Shown here piece by piece: positions 1 to 9,064 of a stretch of 42,549 bases of DNA; position 1 is the stretch's first letter; every line of letters starts with the position of its first letter. Both the position numbers and the translations under genes were made by a program. The stretch spans positions 1 through 42,549 of the forward strand of contig SDNW01000006.1 in NCBI GenBank assembly GCA_004524725.1. The letters run 5' to 3'. The notes under the pieces are model-generated. The model was not told where the DNA came from and ran no database searches. It saw nothing but the letters and a program-made list of their open reading frames with translations. This stretch comes from Promethearchaeota archaeon. GTDB taxonomy: Archaea > Asgardarchaeota > Lokiarchaeia > Sigyniarchaeales > SOKP01.

Positions 1-154
1 ATTTTTTACACTCTTTATTAGTTTAATTATATTATCTTAGATTTTATTAAAAAAAGGGAATATTATCCAAAAGCCATAGATATGTTATTGAAGTAATACA
101 ATTCAAAATAATGCTTTTAAAAGAAAGAAAAAGATAGAATTGAACTTTTTGCAT

Positions 155-385
155 TCATTTATCAATTAAGTTATTGAATTCTTGGACCAATAGATTATAA
201 ATGTCCTTTCGTTTCATATCTTCATAAAAATCGATCATCTGAATAATTTTTTCATTCCTATCTTCTAATTGAGTATGGAACATAGATATGTTTTTAACTA
301 TATGATCTGATTTATATTTCTGGCTGATTTGAAATCGTAGATATTCTACAAACTTGTTCTCGTTTTCTACCAAAATAATCCCCAA
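155..385 (-). CDS. hypothetical small charged protein (76 aa)
   Basis: Not recognised. The product is 76 residues, mostly helical and charged, with no membrane segment or metal-binding motif. The only usable start is a TTG at the right-hand end. The frame stays open about 18 codons further upstream before an in-frame TAA, without any ATG or GTG. The untranslated upstream codons look protein-like (for example CVLDLLSTKY), so this could be the 3' remnant of a longer regulator rather than a complete gene. No clear ribosome-binding site precedes the TTG. It is divergent from the Rag-like GTPase gene. The coding assignment is weak. Confidence 0.33.
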   Translation of the reverse strand: MGIILVENENKFVEYLRFQISQKYKSDHIVKNISMFHTQLEDRNEKIIQMIDFYEDMKRKDIYNLLVQEFNNLIDK

Positions 386-684
386 AATATATTTGGTGCT
401 TAAAAGGTCTAGAACGCATTTTACTAAATAAATACTATATTATAGTCGTGTTGTTTCAATATTTTACATGTAATATTCACATATTTGCATTTTCGATTAC
501 CACTCGATTCCTTACATGGTTCAAAATAAAATATGAATCATTATAACTAGCATAAAAGCAAAGAACATAAGGTTATAAATAATGAATTTCTCTTTCTAAT
601 AAAAAATTTTAATACTCTTTAGGTTAGTATAGAGTTTCAAATCAGCAATAATAATTATTTAATTCTTTAAAAATTGTGAAAAAC

Positions 685-1617
685 ATGGAAAATCTAATTA
701 AAGTTGTCATTGCGGGTCTTGATGAGGCAGGGAAAACTTCAATTCTTACAGCATTGGATAGAAAGTATGATTTTCATAAAGATATTATCTCCCTTACTCC
801 GACTATTCGTGTGGAATATCATGCTACAGAATTTCTTCGTAATAAGACAGTTTTTTGGGATATGGGTGGACAGCAAAAATATAGAGAAATTTATGAAGAT
901 AAGCAAGATATTTATTTTTCTGGAACGGACTTACTTTTGTTCGTCATTGATATTCAAGATAGAGAACGATTTGAAACCTCACTTTCATATCTGGATATGA
1001 TTCTCCAGAATTTTTTGAAACACAAACTCGAGATCCCTTTAATTATTACCTTCCATAAATTTGATCCAGGATTGCAGGATGTTGAAACTGTAATAATGGA
1101 TGCCAATGACCTGCGACAGAAGATTATAGATAAATATCCCATGTTTAAAATATTGTTTCAGCAAACCTCCATCTACGATATTATTTCAATCGTTCAGTTA
1201 ATTTCATACGGGTTATCGGTATTTGACGAGAAATTTTTTGAACTTTCAGAATTGCTGGAACATTATTTAGAAGAGTTTAACTGCAAATCCCTTATTATAT
1301 TCGATAAAAATGGTATAATTATAAGCGAATTTTACAGTAGTGTTATTGAGCCTAAAATTTATGTTGAATTTTTAGAATCAATTAAAGAGCATTTATTTCT
1401 CCTTAAAAGAATGCAAGAAGAATCTTATGAGGCTGAATCTAATTTCACTTCAATGGGAAATGAGTTGCTGTCCTATTTACATAAACTTGAAATAGGAGAT
1501 CAATCCTTTTTTACCTCAGTAATTATCCAAGAAAAAGATAAAGATGCATTTCTAGAAAAGTTTTCTGATTTTCTCAAAGATGTGAAAAAGATATTAGAAC
1601 CATTAATATTAAGATAA
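685..1617 (+). CDS. Rag/Arf-like small GTPase with C-terminal roadblock/longin-like domain
   Basis: A GTP-binding regulatory protein of 310 residues, numbered from the ATG at 685; an in-frame GTG at 676 is less likely. The G domain fills roughly residues 1-185: P-loop GLDEAGKTS near residue 10, switch-I threonine in PTIRVEY, switch II WDMGGQ, G4 as HKFD instead of NKxD, and a G5-like QTS. HKxD together with WDxGGQ is typical of Rag/Gtr proteins, and the WDxGGQ and P-loop also resemble Arf. Residues about 205-310 start with a strand-turn-strand (SLIIFDKNGIIISEF) and alternate helix and strand, like a roadblock/longin fold, the domain Rag GTPases use for dimerisation. It is convergent with trpS, 13 bases apart. 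Fusions of this kind are known from Asgard archaea; the partner and membrane are unknown. Confidence 0.85.
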   Translation: MENLIKVVIAGLDEAGKTSILTALDRKYDFHKDIISLTPTIRVEYHATEFLRNKTVFWDMGGQQKYREIYEDKQDIYFSGTDLLLFVIDIQDRERFETSLSYLDMILQNFLKHKLEIPLIITFHKFDPGLQDVETVIMDANDLRQKIIDKYPMFKILFQQTSIYDIISIVQLISYGLSVFDEKFFELSELLEHYLEEFNCKSLIIFDKNGIIISEFYSSVIEPKIYVEFLESIKEHLFLLKRMQEESYEAESNFTSMGNELLSYLHKLEIGDQSFFTSVIIQEKDKDAFLEKFSDFLKDVKKILEPLILR

Positions 1618-1630
1618 AAAATACAGATTT

Positions 1631-2791
1631 TTATAATCTTTTCAACTTTTCTCTAATCATAGCCTTCAAATCAATTTTTTCTTTAATAAGAAAGGAATCT
1701 AATTTATCTTTCGCTTTTTCTCTTTCCTCTTGATGCTTTTTAAGAAAAGAATTAATTTTTTGAATAAGATTATTTTTGCACTCGCCACATAATAGATCGC
1801 CTCCTCTGCATCGGGATTCAATATTTCTTATCTCATCATCATCCAATGTAAACAACATAAAATGATATTTAAAGACCGAGCATACTGAAGGATCACCTCC
1901 TAACTCCCTCTGAAGCTTCGCATTTGCTTGACCCCCAGTAAAAGCATTATTGACCTTCTTTTTGACATCTTTTGGACTATCTTGGGTGAAAATTGCAGTA
2001 GTTTCTATCGATGCTGACATTTTTCCTCCTTGTTGGAGACTTGGAAGGAAAATGCATTGTATTGAAGCGGGTTTATAATAACCCAATTTCGGTAAAACAT
2101 CTCTGGATAATCTAAAGTGCGGGTCTTGATCGACAGCATGGGGGATCAAACAAGGGACATTTTTTTCATCGATTATTGATTTAATTATTGCAGGAACCGT
2201 TTGAATACTTGTATAGAAAATTTGTCCGATATTTGCACTATTATCTAACCCAAACGTGGCTTTAATTGTAGAAAAAGTTATTTTTTTCGCAATTTTCAAC
2301 GCATTTCGATAAAGTGTACCAGAAAGATCAATATCAGAAAATAGATACGTTTTTTTGGGGTCAAATCCTAAGGCGATAATATCCAGAGCATTATCATATG
2401 AATACTTATATGCCTCCTCATATGTAAGGGATTGATTAAAAAGGAATTTCTCATCATCTGTCAACTGAAACCATAATTCCACATCAAATTTGTCTTGAAG
2501 CCATTTGGTAAATAACCAGGGCATAACATGACCTAGATGGACGTTTCCAGAAGGACCCCTTCCCGTATAAAGGTAAAAAGGGTTTCCTTTCTCATACTCA
2601 TCTAAGATCCACTTAAAATCGCGATGGGCGAAAAAAATCTTTCTCCTTAGAAAGGGGTGGATTTCTTTGGTGATTTCTTTTATATAAAACAATAATTTTT
2701 CATCAATAGGTTCAATACCAAACTCTTTAATAATTTGCTCGTAATCTATTTCTCCAGAGACTTCCCACGGGGTCACAATAAAATCAGGCAA
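1631..2791 (-). CDS. trpS: tryptophanyl-tRNA synthetase, archaeal/eukaryal type
   Basis: Charges tRNA-Trp with tryptophan using ATP. It is a class I synthetase of 386 residues, the usual size of the archaeal/eukaryal form. Visible are the VTPWEV signature near the N terminus that is typical of archaeal and eukaryal TrpRS, the class I HxGH motif as HLGH at residues 85-88, a ligand-binding stretch containing AVDQDPHFRLSRD, and the second catalytic signature as KMSAS near residue 257. The start is TTG. An in-frame TGA lies four codons upstream and the conserved VTPWEV begins at residue 6, so TTG is the only start that keeps the conserved N terminus. No operon partner is seen; it converges with the GTPase gene. 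Confidence 0.95.
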   Translation of the reverse strand: MPDFIVTPWEVSGEIDYEQIIKEFGIEPIDEKLLFYIKEITKEIHPFLRRKIFFAHRDFKWILDEYEKGNPFYLYTGRGPSGNVHLGHVMPWLFTKWLQDKFDVELWFQLTDDEKFLFNQSLTYEEAYKYSYDNALDIIALGFDPKKTYLFSDIDLSGTLYRNALKIAKKITFSTIKATFGLDNSANIGQIFYTSIQTVPAIIKSIIDEKNVPCLIPHAVDQDPHFRLSRDVLPKLGYYKPASIQCIFLPSLQQGGKMSASIETTAIFTQDSPKDVKKKVNNAFTGGQANAKLQRELGGDPSVCSVFKYHFMLFTLDDDEIRNIESRCRGGDLLCGECKNNLIQKINSFLKKHQEEREKAKDKLDSFLIKEKIDLKAMIREKLKRL

Positions 2792-3010
2792 GTTTTCAGC
2801 TCACTTAACTTTGTATTTGTAAAAATGCAATGAAGCGATATTATTATAAATAATGTTCACCATAAAAAATTTTGATAAATTTTATTTAACCAGATTGAAA
2901 TTCCTTATTTTTTCATAACGCTAATTCATTTATATTTTAGATGCACTTTCGATTTTTTAATAATAGAAATTATGCTTTCAATCATTGAAATATTAATTTT
3001 ATAAACAAAA

Positions 3011-3019
3011 GCTATAATA
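3011..3019 (+). promoter_or_regulatory. putative TATA box of msrB
   Basis: A TATAAT-like A/T box (centre about 3012-3018) lies about 30 bases before the msrB ATG at 3046, and no Shine-Dalgarno sequence precedes that ATG. The spacing fits an archaeal promoter giving a nearly leaderless transcript. This is a pattern match in AT-rich DNA, so it is tentative. Confidence 0.35.
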
Positions 3020-3045
3020 CTCCTATTCTACTTGTTATTAATACT

Positions 3046-3447
3046 ATGAAAACAAAAAGCACAGATCAAGATGAAGAGAACTGGCGACAAAAATTAACAA
3101 AAGAGCAATATCGAGTTCTTCGAGAGAAGGGTACTGAACCTGCGTTTACGGGAAAATATTGGAATCACCATGACAAAGGATTTTATAAGTGTGCGGCCTG
3201 TGGAGCGCCATTATTTGATTCAGAAACAAAATTTGAATCTGGAAGCGGATGGCCAAGTTTTTATGCCCCAGTTGACGAGGAGAACATAGAAAGTAAAAAA
3301 GATTTAAGCCATGGAATGATTCGCACGGAAGTTTTATGTAAGAAATGTAAAAGCCATTTAGGGCATGTGTTTAAAGATGGGCCAAAACCAACGGGATTAC
3401 GATATTGTATTAACTCTATCTCTTTAGATTTTAAGCCAGAAAACTAG
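3046..3447 (+). CDS. msrB: peptide methionine-R-sulfoxide reductase MsrB
   Basis: Reduces methionine-R-sulfoxide in oxidised proteins back to methionine, an oxidative repair step in the cytoplasm. The 133 residues cover the complete single-domain family. The structural zinc site is two CxxC pairs at Cys49/Cys52 and Cys98/Cys101. The signature SGSGWPSF is at 65-72, HLGHVF at 104-109, and the catalytic cysteine is Cys121 in RYCINS. The resolving cysteine found in many MsrBs is not obvious, so regeneration may use another route. Monocistronic in appearance. MsrB in an obligate anaerobe suggests protection against transient oxygen. Confidence 0.95.
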   Translation: MKTKSTDQDEENWRQKLTKEQYRVLREKGTEPAFTGKYWNHHDKGFYKCAACGAPLFDSETKFESGSGWPSFYAPVDEENIESKKDLSHGMIRTEVLCKKCKSHLGHVFKDGPKPTGLRYCINSISLDFKPEN

Positions 3448-3480
3448 TTGAAATCTCTATAAATCCACTTTTTCTTAATT

Positions 3481-3942
3481 TTATAATCCAATTATGGAAG
3501 AAGAATTTTTATATTCTTTTAATACCATGTTAGATATCGTTTTAGTAACGTGATCTTTCTCATTAATTTTTCTAATGAACTTATGAACATCCTCAGATTC
3601 TTTAAATCTGCAAACTAAACATGCAGACTGTTCGCCGGTTGTATGAAACACAGAACATACTTCTGGAATTTTGCTAATCTCATCTAAAATTTTAGTTGTA
3701 AACTTACCTTCGATCTGAATTCTAATTAAAAAAGTTAATTTATAGCCTAACTTTTCATTGTTAAGTTTTACAGTATAACCTTCAATAATCTTATTTTTTT
3801 CCAATTTATTCAATCGATTATGAATGGTACCGATTGATATTCCTAATTTGCTATTAATTTCTCGATAGGAGGTTTTCGCATCTTCTTGTAGAATACGAAT
3901 AATTCCGCGATCAATGTCATCCAGTAATTTTTCTTTTTTCAT
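3481..3942 (-). CDS. Lrp/AsnC family transcriptional regulator
   Basis: A DNA-binding regulator of 153 residues with the standard two-domain layout. There is an N-terminal winged helix (about residues 5-60, beginning LDDIDRGIIRILQEDAKTSYREI with the recognition helix around SIGTIHNRLNKLE) and a C-terminal RAM/effector domain (about 68-145) that oligomerises and often binds amino acids. The ATG is well placed and the length is normal. It converges with msrB and is divergent from the thermosome gene, 249 bases away. The A/T-rich gap between them could hold operator sites, but no clear dyad stands out. Target and effector cannot be told from the sequence. Confidence 0.9.
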   Translation of the reverse strand: MKKEKLLDDIDRGIIRILQEDAKTSYREINSKLGISIGTIHNRLNKLEKNKIIEGYTVKLNNEKLGYKLTFLIRIQIEGKFTTKILDEISKIPEVCSVFHTTGEQSACLVCRFKESEDVHKFIRKINEKDHVTKTISNMVLKEYKNSSSIIGL

Positions 3943-4150
3943 TAATCCATCAATTTATGATTTTATACAAATAGAGATTAATATTTAATATATTGAAAAT
4001 CATTTAAATTATTTACTTGATTGATAAACAAATAGAGAAAAAGTAAGTTGATTTAATAAATCATTTTATAATTTTTTAATTTAGAAAATAAAATTAAATA
4101 TAAATGATCTCTAAATCACAAAATTTATTTTTTATCAAAAATAATAATTT

Positions 4151-4162
4151 TCTATATAAAAC
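4151..4162 (+). promoter_or_regulatory. putative thermosome promoter (TATA element)
   Basis: A CTATATAAAA element preceded by an A/T-rich purine stretch lies about 30-40 bases before the ATG at 4192, matching archaeal TATA-box form and spacing. Transcription would begin near 4180, downstream of the alternative TTG at 4174, which supports the ATG as the true start. Confidence 0.45.
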
Positions 4163-4191
4163 TCAATTATACATTGTTAAGTGAATATAAT

Positions 4192-5778
4192 ATGTCAGTC
4201 CCAATATTGATATTAAAAGAAGGAACGGAAGAAACAAAAGAAAAAGAAGCACGAATGCAAAATATTAATGCAATTATGGCAATAACGGAGACTGTTAAGT
4301 CAACTTTAGGACCAAAAGGCATGGATAAAATGCTAGTTGATTCTTTAGGAGATATAACTATAACAAATGACGGTGCTGAAATTCTTAAAAGTCTTGATAT
4401 TGAAAATGTTGCTGCGAATATGATGGTAAATATTGCAAAAGCTATCGATGAGGAAATTGGTGATGGAACTACAAGTGCAGTCATTTTTTCTGCTGCATTG
4501 TTATCGAACGCTTTAGAACTAATTGAACAAAATATCCATCCTAAACCAATAACCCATGGATACAAACTAGCAAATGATAAAGCTTTAGCAATAATTAAAG
4601 ATATTGCAGAGCAGATTTCGGAAGAAGATGATGAAGTATTAAGAAATGTTGCTAAAACTGCAATGAATTCCAAGGATATTGTTGGAATGAGAGATTATTT
4701 TGCGGATTTAGCATTAAAAGCCGTTAAAAATATTACTGAGAAAGATGGAAAGACCTTTGAAAAGGTTGGTAATGTTAAAATAGTGAAAGCTCCTGGCAAA
4801 TCCTTAAAAGATTCAGAATTAATCAATGGGGTCTACATCCAAAAGGAGAAAGTGCACAGCTCGATGCCTAACGTAATAAAAAATGCGAAAATAGCGGTTA
4901 TTAGGAAAAAATTGGATGTAGTAAAAACAGAATTTGATGCCCAAATTAGAATTCAAAGCCCAGCAGACATTCAGAAATTTTTAGATCAAGAAGACAAAAT
5001 GCTCTTGGACAGTTTGAAGATTTTTAAAGATCTTGGAGTAAATATGGTAGTTAATAACCAAGATATTTCAGATAAATTTGGCTCCTATTTAGCTAGGGAA
5101 GGAATTGCCGCAATTAAAAATCTTGGTGAAGAAGATATTAAATCCGTAATAAAAGCAATAGGCGCTAAACGAGTTGATGATTTAAAGACGCTTACCGAAG
5201 AGGATCTAGGATTTGCTCAAGTAGTAAAATTTGAAAAATTAGATAAAGACGAGTATACTCAATTCTTAGAATGCAAAAATCCAAAATCAGTTACTATCGT
5301 GCTAAAAGGTGGCTTGGATAAAATTCTGAGTACTGCGGAAATAACGCTACACGATGTTCTTTCTGTAATCTCAAAGACGATGGATACAAAATCAGTCGTC
5401 GCTGGAGGAGGAGCAATATATATTGAACTCGCTAAAAGATTAAGAGATTATGCTAGTCAAATTAGTGGAAAAGAACAATTATCCGTTTCGGCCTTTGCTG
5501 GTGCTCTTGAAGAGATCCCTAAGACTCTAATAAACAATGCAGGACTAGATGAAATAGAAAAAATAACTGAATTACGGGCGGCACATAAGACAGATGCAGA
5601 TAAATGGATTGGAATTGATACAATTAGTAGTACAGTTGCTAATAATTTTACTAGAGGAATTGTAGAACCCGCCGCATTAATTACTCATGTTATTAAATCA
5701 GGAACAGAACTCGCCAACTTAATCTTAAGAGTAGACAGAATAATAAGTTCTAAATCATCGAGACCAAGCATGGATTAA
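4192..5778 (+). CDS. thsA: thermosome (group II chaperonin) subunit
   Basis: Subunit of the archaeal CCT-like double-ring chaperonin that folds proteins with ATP in the cytosol. The product is 528 residues from the ATG at 4192, which gives the family-typical N terminus MSVPILILKEGTE; a TTG at 4174 would add six unlikely residues. Equatorial-domain motifs are in place: TLGPKGMDKM at about 38-47, NDGAEILK just after, the nucleotide-binding GDGTT at about 90-94, and VAGGGAIYIELAKRL in the second equatorial half. The C terminus ends in a short Ser/Arg-rich tail without the Gly-Gly-Met repeats of many thermosomes, and the usual LRIDD is LRVDR. Followed by a T-rich tract. It is the only chaperonin gene in the window. 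Confidence 0.96.
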   Translation: MSVPILILKEGTEETKEKEARMQNINAIMAITETVKSTLGPKGMDKMLVDSLGDITITNDGAEILKSLDIENVAANMMVNIAKAIDEEIGDGTTSAVIFSAALLSNALELIEQNIHPKPITHGYKLANDKALAIIKDIAEQISEEDDEVLRNVAKTAMNSKDIVGMRDYFADLALKAVKNITEKDGKTFEKVGNVKIVKAPGKSLKDSELINGVYIQKEKVHSSMPNVIKNAKIAVIRKKLDVVKTEFDAQIRIQSPADIQKFLDQEDKMLLDSLKIFKDLGVNMVVNNQDISDKFGSYLAREGIAAIKNLGEEDIKSVIKAIGAKRVDDLKTLTEEDLGFAQVVKFEKLDKDEYTQFLECKNPKSVTIVLKGGLDKILSTAEITLHDVLSVISKTMDTKSVVAGGGAIYIELAKRLRDYASQISGKEQLSVSAFAGALEEIPKTLINNAGLDEIEKITELRAAHKTDADKWIGIDTISSTVANNFTRGIVEPAALITHVIKSGTELANLILRVDRIISSKSSRPSMD

Positions 5779-5788
5779 CCATAAAATT

Positions 5789-5820
5789 TTATTTTTTTCT
5801 CATTTTTCTAATTTTTGATT
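5789..5820 (+). terminator. T-rich termination tract after thermosome gene
   Basis: Runs of 4-7 thymidines follow the thermosome stop codon within about 30 bases, the usual archaeal intrinsic termination signal, which does not need a hairpin. Confidence 0.4.
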
Positions 5821-5971
5821 TTTGGGCTTCGTTTCTAAAATATTTTTTTCGCGTTTTAATCAAAATAAGAAAATGGGTAAGATTTACCACAGAAGTCTAA
5901 AAAACTTTTTAATAACCCTTCTTTGATTCCCTTATCTTAACAAAGATATTCTTTAGGATTATTGAATCAAA

Positions 5972-7882
5972 ATGGATTTAACAAATAAATTTGAAGTTTA
6001 TCTAAAGAAAGGTCTAATGACTAAAAACGATCTTGAGAAACTTAAAGCATTAAAAAACATTCATGTGCTGAATATAACAAGCAAATTTATGGATATATGC
6101 AAACCCAACAAGATAAAGGTTATTTCAGATTCAACGGAAGATATTGAATATGTAAGACAACGAACTATTAAAGTTAAAGAAGAATCAAAACTAAATTTAA
6201 AGGGGCACACAATCCATTTTGATGGATTTGAAACAATGTCTAATCATGATCAAGCTAGAGATAAAGAACATACCCAAGTTCTTTTACCAAAAAATGATGC
6301 AAATACTTACCCTTGGATCAATACAATGGATAGAGAAGAAGGATTAAATGAAGTCTTAGATATTATGGATGGCTGTATGAAGGGACATGAATGTTTAATT
6401 AGATTTTTTTGCTTAGGTCCTAAGAATTCTAAATTTTCTATACTTGCTCTCCAATTAACTGATTCTTTTTATGTTGCACATTCTGAAGACCTACTCTATA
6501 GAGAAGGATATGAAGAGTTTAAAAATTTAAAAGGATCTGATGACTTTTTTTACTTTATTCATTCAACTGGAGAACTTAAAGACGAATTACCCGTAACTAA
6601 GGACTTAACAAAGCGTAGAATATATATTGACTTAGAAGAGGGGAGAGTTTTGTCATGTTATAATACTTATGCGGGAAACTCGCTAGGTCTTAAAAAGTTA
6701 GCATTGCGGTTGGGAATATTCAAGGCAAACAATGACGATTGGTTGACAGAACATTATTTTATTATGGGACTTCATCCCAAAGGTAAAAATAGAGTTACAT
6801 ATGCAGCGGGTGCATTTCCCAGTGCATGCGGTAAAACTTCAACTGCTATGCTTCCTGGTCAAACAATCGTTGGAGATGATATAGCGTATCTTAGAAAATG
6901 GAAAGATAATTACTGTCATGGTGTTAATATCGAGCGTGGAATCTTCGGAATTATAAAGGATGTTAATGCAAAGGATGATCCTGAGATTTTTAAAGCTCTT
7001 ACAACCCCCAGGGAAGTCATTTTTTCAAATGTATTAGTAAATAAAGGGGTCCCATATTGGCTAGGTGACGGAAGAGACCATCCGGATGAAGGATATAATT
7101 TTTCTGGTAATTGGCATAAGGGTAAGAAAGATAAAAATGGGGTAGAAATTCCTTTAGCACACCCAAATGCTCGCTATACTATGAAAATTAATGAATTACC
7201 GAATGCTGATAAGATGTTAAATGATCCCAATGGTGTTGCGATTGAAATTATTTTCTATGGGGGTCGCGATTCAGATACCATGCCACCTATTTTAGAAAGC
7301 TTAAACTGGAAAGAAGGAGTCTTTCTTGGTGCTTCAATCGAATCAGAAACAACTTCGGCAACCATAGGTAAAGAAGGTGTAAGAAAAATGCAACCAATGG
7401 CCAATTTAGATTTTCTAGTTGTTCCCTTAGGAAAGTATTTAAAAAATCATGAAAGATTAGGAAGTTCATTAAAATATCCTCCAAAAGTATTTGCAACTAA
7501 CTATTTTCTTAAGAATAAAGAAGGTAAATATCTTAATGGAATTCTTGATAAACTAGTTTGGGTAATGTGGGCAGAATTACGTGTTCATAATAATGTAAAT
7601 GCAATTAAAACTCCTATTGGATATATTCCAATATACGAAGATTTAAAACATCTTTTTAGTGTTTATCTTAATAAAAATTATTCCAACGATGATTATCTAG
7701 AACAGTTCTCAATACGGAGTGATAATTTAATCCAGAAATTAAATCGAGTAGAAACTATGTATAAAGAAGAACGAAATATACCTCAATTCTTCTGGGACAT
7801 CCTTAATAAGCAGAGAAATGAGCTTTTGGTACTAAATAAGAAACATAATAAGATTGATTTTTTACCAATAGATTTTCAATAA
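5972..7882 (+). CDS. pckG: phosphoenolpyruvate carboxykinase, GTP-dependent
   Basis: Interconverts oxaloacetate plus GTP with phosphoenolpyruvate, CO2 and GDP, the entry to gluconeogenesis or an anaplerotic CO2 fixation step. The 636 residues match the GTP-type family. The P-loop FPSACGKTS carries the hyper-reactive cysteine at residue 286, equivalent to Cys288 of the animal enzyme. The metal/kinase-2 region follows as VGDDIAYLRKW, and PRG-like substrate residues and the GTP-binding C-terminal half are present. An ATG start opens the frame with no strong ribosome-binding site. It stands alone and converges with the small GTPase gene, 15 bases apart. Confidence 0.96.
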   Translation: MDLTNKFEVYLKKGLMTKNDLEKLKALKNIHVLNITSKFMDICKPNKIKVISDSTEDIEYVRQRTIKVKEESKLNLKGHTIHFDGFETMSNHDQARDKEHTQVLLPKNDANTYPWINTMDREEGLNEVLDIMDGCMKGHECLIRFFCLGPKNSKFSILALQLTDSFYVAHSEDLLYREGYEEFKNLKGSDDFFYFIHSTGELKDELPVTKDLTKRRIYIDLEEGRVLSCYNTYAGNSLGLKKLALRLGIFKANNDDWLTEHYFIMGLHPKGKNRVTYAAGAFPSACGKTSTAMLPGQTIVGDDIAYLRKWKDNYCHGVNIERGIFGIIKDVNAKDDPEIFKALTTPREVIFSNVLVNKGVPYWLGDGRDHPDEGYNFSGNWHKGKKDKNGVEIPLAHPNARYTMKINELPNADKMLNDPNGVAIEIIFYGGRDSDTMPPILESLNWKEGVFLGASIESETTSATIGKEGVRKMQPMANLDFLVVPLGKYLKNHERLGSSLKYPPKVFATNYFLKNKEGKYLNGILDKLVWVMWAELRVHNNVNAIKTPIGYIPIYEDLKHLFSVYLNKNYSNDDYLEQFSIRSDNLIQKLNRVETMYKEERNIPQFFWDILNKQRNELLVLNKKHNKIDFLPIDFQ

Positions 7883-7897
7883 ATTAAGAAAAAGTTC

Positions 7898-8578
7898 TTA
7901 TATCAATAATTTCATTCCTTCTTTTACTTTATAACTTCTTTTCATTCTATCCAATTCAATAAATCTTTTGATTTCAAGATTATTAAGAAAATCTCTCATT
8001 TCAATTGGATCTTTATCTAGCTTTTCTGATAATCCCTCAATATCATCTTCGTAACCCTTTAAAATCTCAATTAATGAGGAATAATTATCATAAATTTGAT
8101 TAACAATAAATTTTAATGCTTCTTCTAAGTTTTCACCAGTTCTTGTGCTTGTTGGGAAAATAACTGACTCTTCCGCAAGATAATTCTGAGACCTAACCAC
8201 CTCTGGATGTCTAGCTCCTCCTATATCTTGTTTATTAGCCAAATACACGATAGGTGTTTCAGATGGAACCGCCTTTCTTAATGCATTTAAGATAATAATC
8301 GCATCCTCATCTTTTTCAGGGTTTGCAGCATCAAATATAAAAATTATCCCATCAGTCCCTCTCACTACCACATCACGCATAACATTAAAGCGAAGAAGTC
8401 CGGGGGTTCCAAAAAGAAATACGTCAAATCCATTGAGTTTAACATTACCCAAGTCCATTCCTACAGTATAATATCGATTGTCTCGAGCTTTTGCTTCTAC
8501 ATTCAATGATTTATCATCAAAATGTCTAATAAAACTCGATTTTCCACATTGCAACGGACCAGATACAACAATTTTCAT
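7898..8578 (-). CDS. small GTPase of the prokaryotic MglA/SRPRB-like group with C-terminal extension
   Basis: A cytoplasmic GTP-binding regulator of 226 residues. Motifs in order: P-loop GPLQCGKSS (about 7-15), switch-I threonine in YYTVGMD, switch II as FGTPG instead of DxxG, G4 NKQD, and a G5-like TSTRTGEN. The FGTPG form is common in archaeal and bacterial MglA/SRPRB-like GTPases, so loss of the usual aspartate is a family trait. Residues about 175-226 form an extra helical domain ending in a strand-rich segment, possibly a small winged helix. It is divergent from hdrA across a 486-base gap. The partner is unknown. Confidence 0.85.
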   Translation of the reverse strand: MKIVVSGPLQCGKSSFIRHFDDKSLNVEAKARDNRYYTVGMDLGNVKLNGFDVFLFGTPGLLRFNVMRDVVVRGTDGIIFIFDAANPEKDEDAIIILNALRKAVPSETPIVYLANKQDIGGARHPEVVRSQNYLAEESVIFPTSTRTGENLEEALKFIVNQIYDNYSSLIEILKGYEDDIEGLSEKLDKDPIEMRDFLNNLEIKRFIELDRMKRSYKVKEGMKLLI

Positions 8579-8768
8579 ATTTCGTCGGAAACGTGATTAC
8601 TTTAGGCGATTATTATGTTTTTATTAACTAACACGGTTTTTATAATAGTTTAATATTTAGATAATATTACTGCAATATAATAATAATAATTAGGATTTTT
8701 AAACTTCCTAATAAAAAGATTGTAATTAGAATACGCTTTAAATTTTCACTTTTCCGTCATCAGTTCTT

Positions 8769-8810
8769 ATTGAGAAGAATCTCTCATTGCCTATTAATGA
8801 CTTTCTCAAT
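8769..8810. repeat. inverted repeat upstream of hdrA
   Basis: ATTGAGAA at 8769-8776 is exactly complementary to TTCTCAAT at 8803-8810. A shorter alternative stem (TGAGA 8771-8775 with TCTCA 8782-8786) shares the left arm. It may be an operator dyad or two exclusive RNA folds; a chance match in AT-rich DNA is not excluded. Confidence 0.35.
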
Positions 8811-8989
8811 CAAAATAATTATAAAATTCGAAAAATTAGGCACATTATTTATTGATTTTTGATAATAATCTTTGTTTTTCCGATATTAGATGACTGAAAA
8901 AGTACGTTTGCAACAATATTTAAATAGAACCTTGTCACAATAAGATAATATTAACCTTTTAAGTTTTTTAACTTAACAATTATTTTCAA

Positions 8990-9009
8990 AAAGGACTATA
9001 TATTTTAAA
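8990..9009 (+). promoter_or_regulatory. putative hdrA operon promoter
   Basis: AAAAAGGACTATATATTTTAAA reads as a purine-rich BRE-like stretch followed by a TATA element at about 8997-9005, which would place transcription start near 9025 and give a leader of about 40 bases before the ATG at 9065. The ATG itself has no strong ribosome-binding site. Confidence 0.35.
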
Positions 9010-9064
9010 AAAACAATGAATTATAATAAAAAATTTAAAAGAAATAATTAAAAACGGATTAAAA

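Larger units (their letters stand above)
8579..9064. other. long intergenic region upstream of hdrA
   Basis: A 486-base gap between divergent genes with no convincing reading frame. It is very A/T-rich and holds one 8-bp inverted repeat (see separate entry) and a plausible TATA element near 8997. It is unusually long for this gene-dense window and is the natural place for control of the hdr-met operon. Confidence 0.5.

Noticed and set aside
4167-4673. A 168-codon open frame antisense to the thermosome gene
   Set aside because: It mirrors the strongly conserved chaperonin coding frame, its product is low-complexity Ser/Ile-rich, and it has no ribosome-binding site. It is a shadow.
7898-8578. 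Switch-II aspartate missing (FGTPG) taken as a dead GTPase
   Set aside because: The same GTPG form is usual in MglA/SRPRB-like prokaryotic GTPases, so it does not indicate loss of function.
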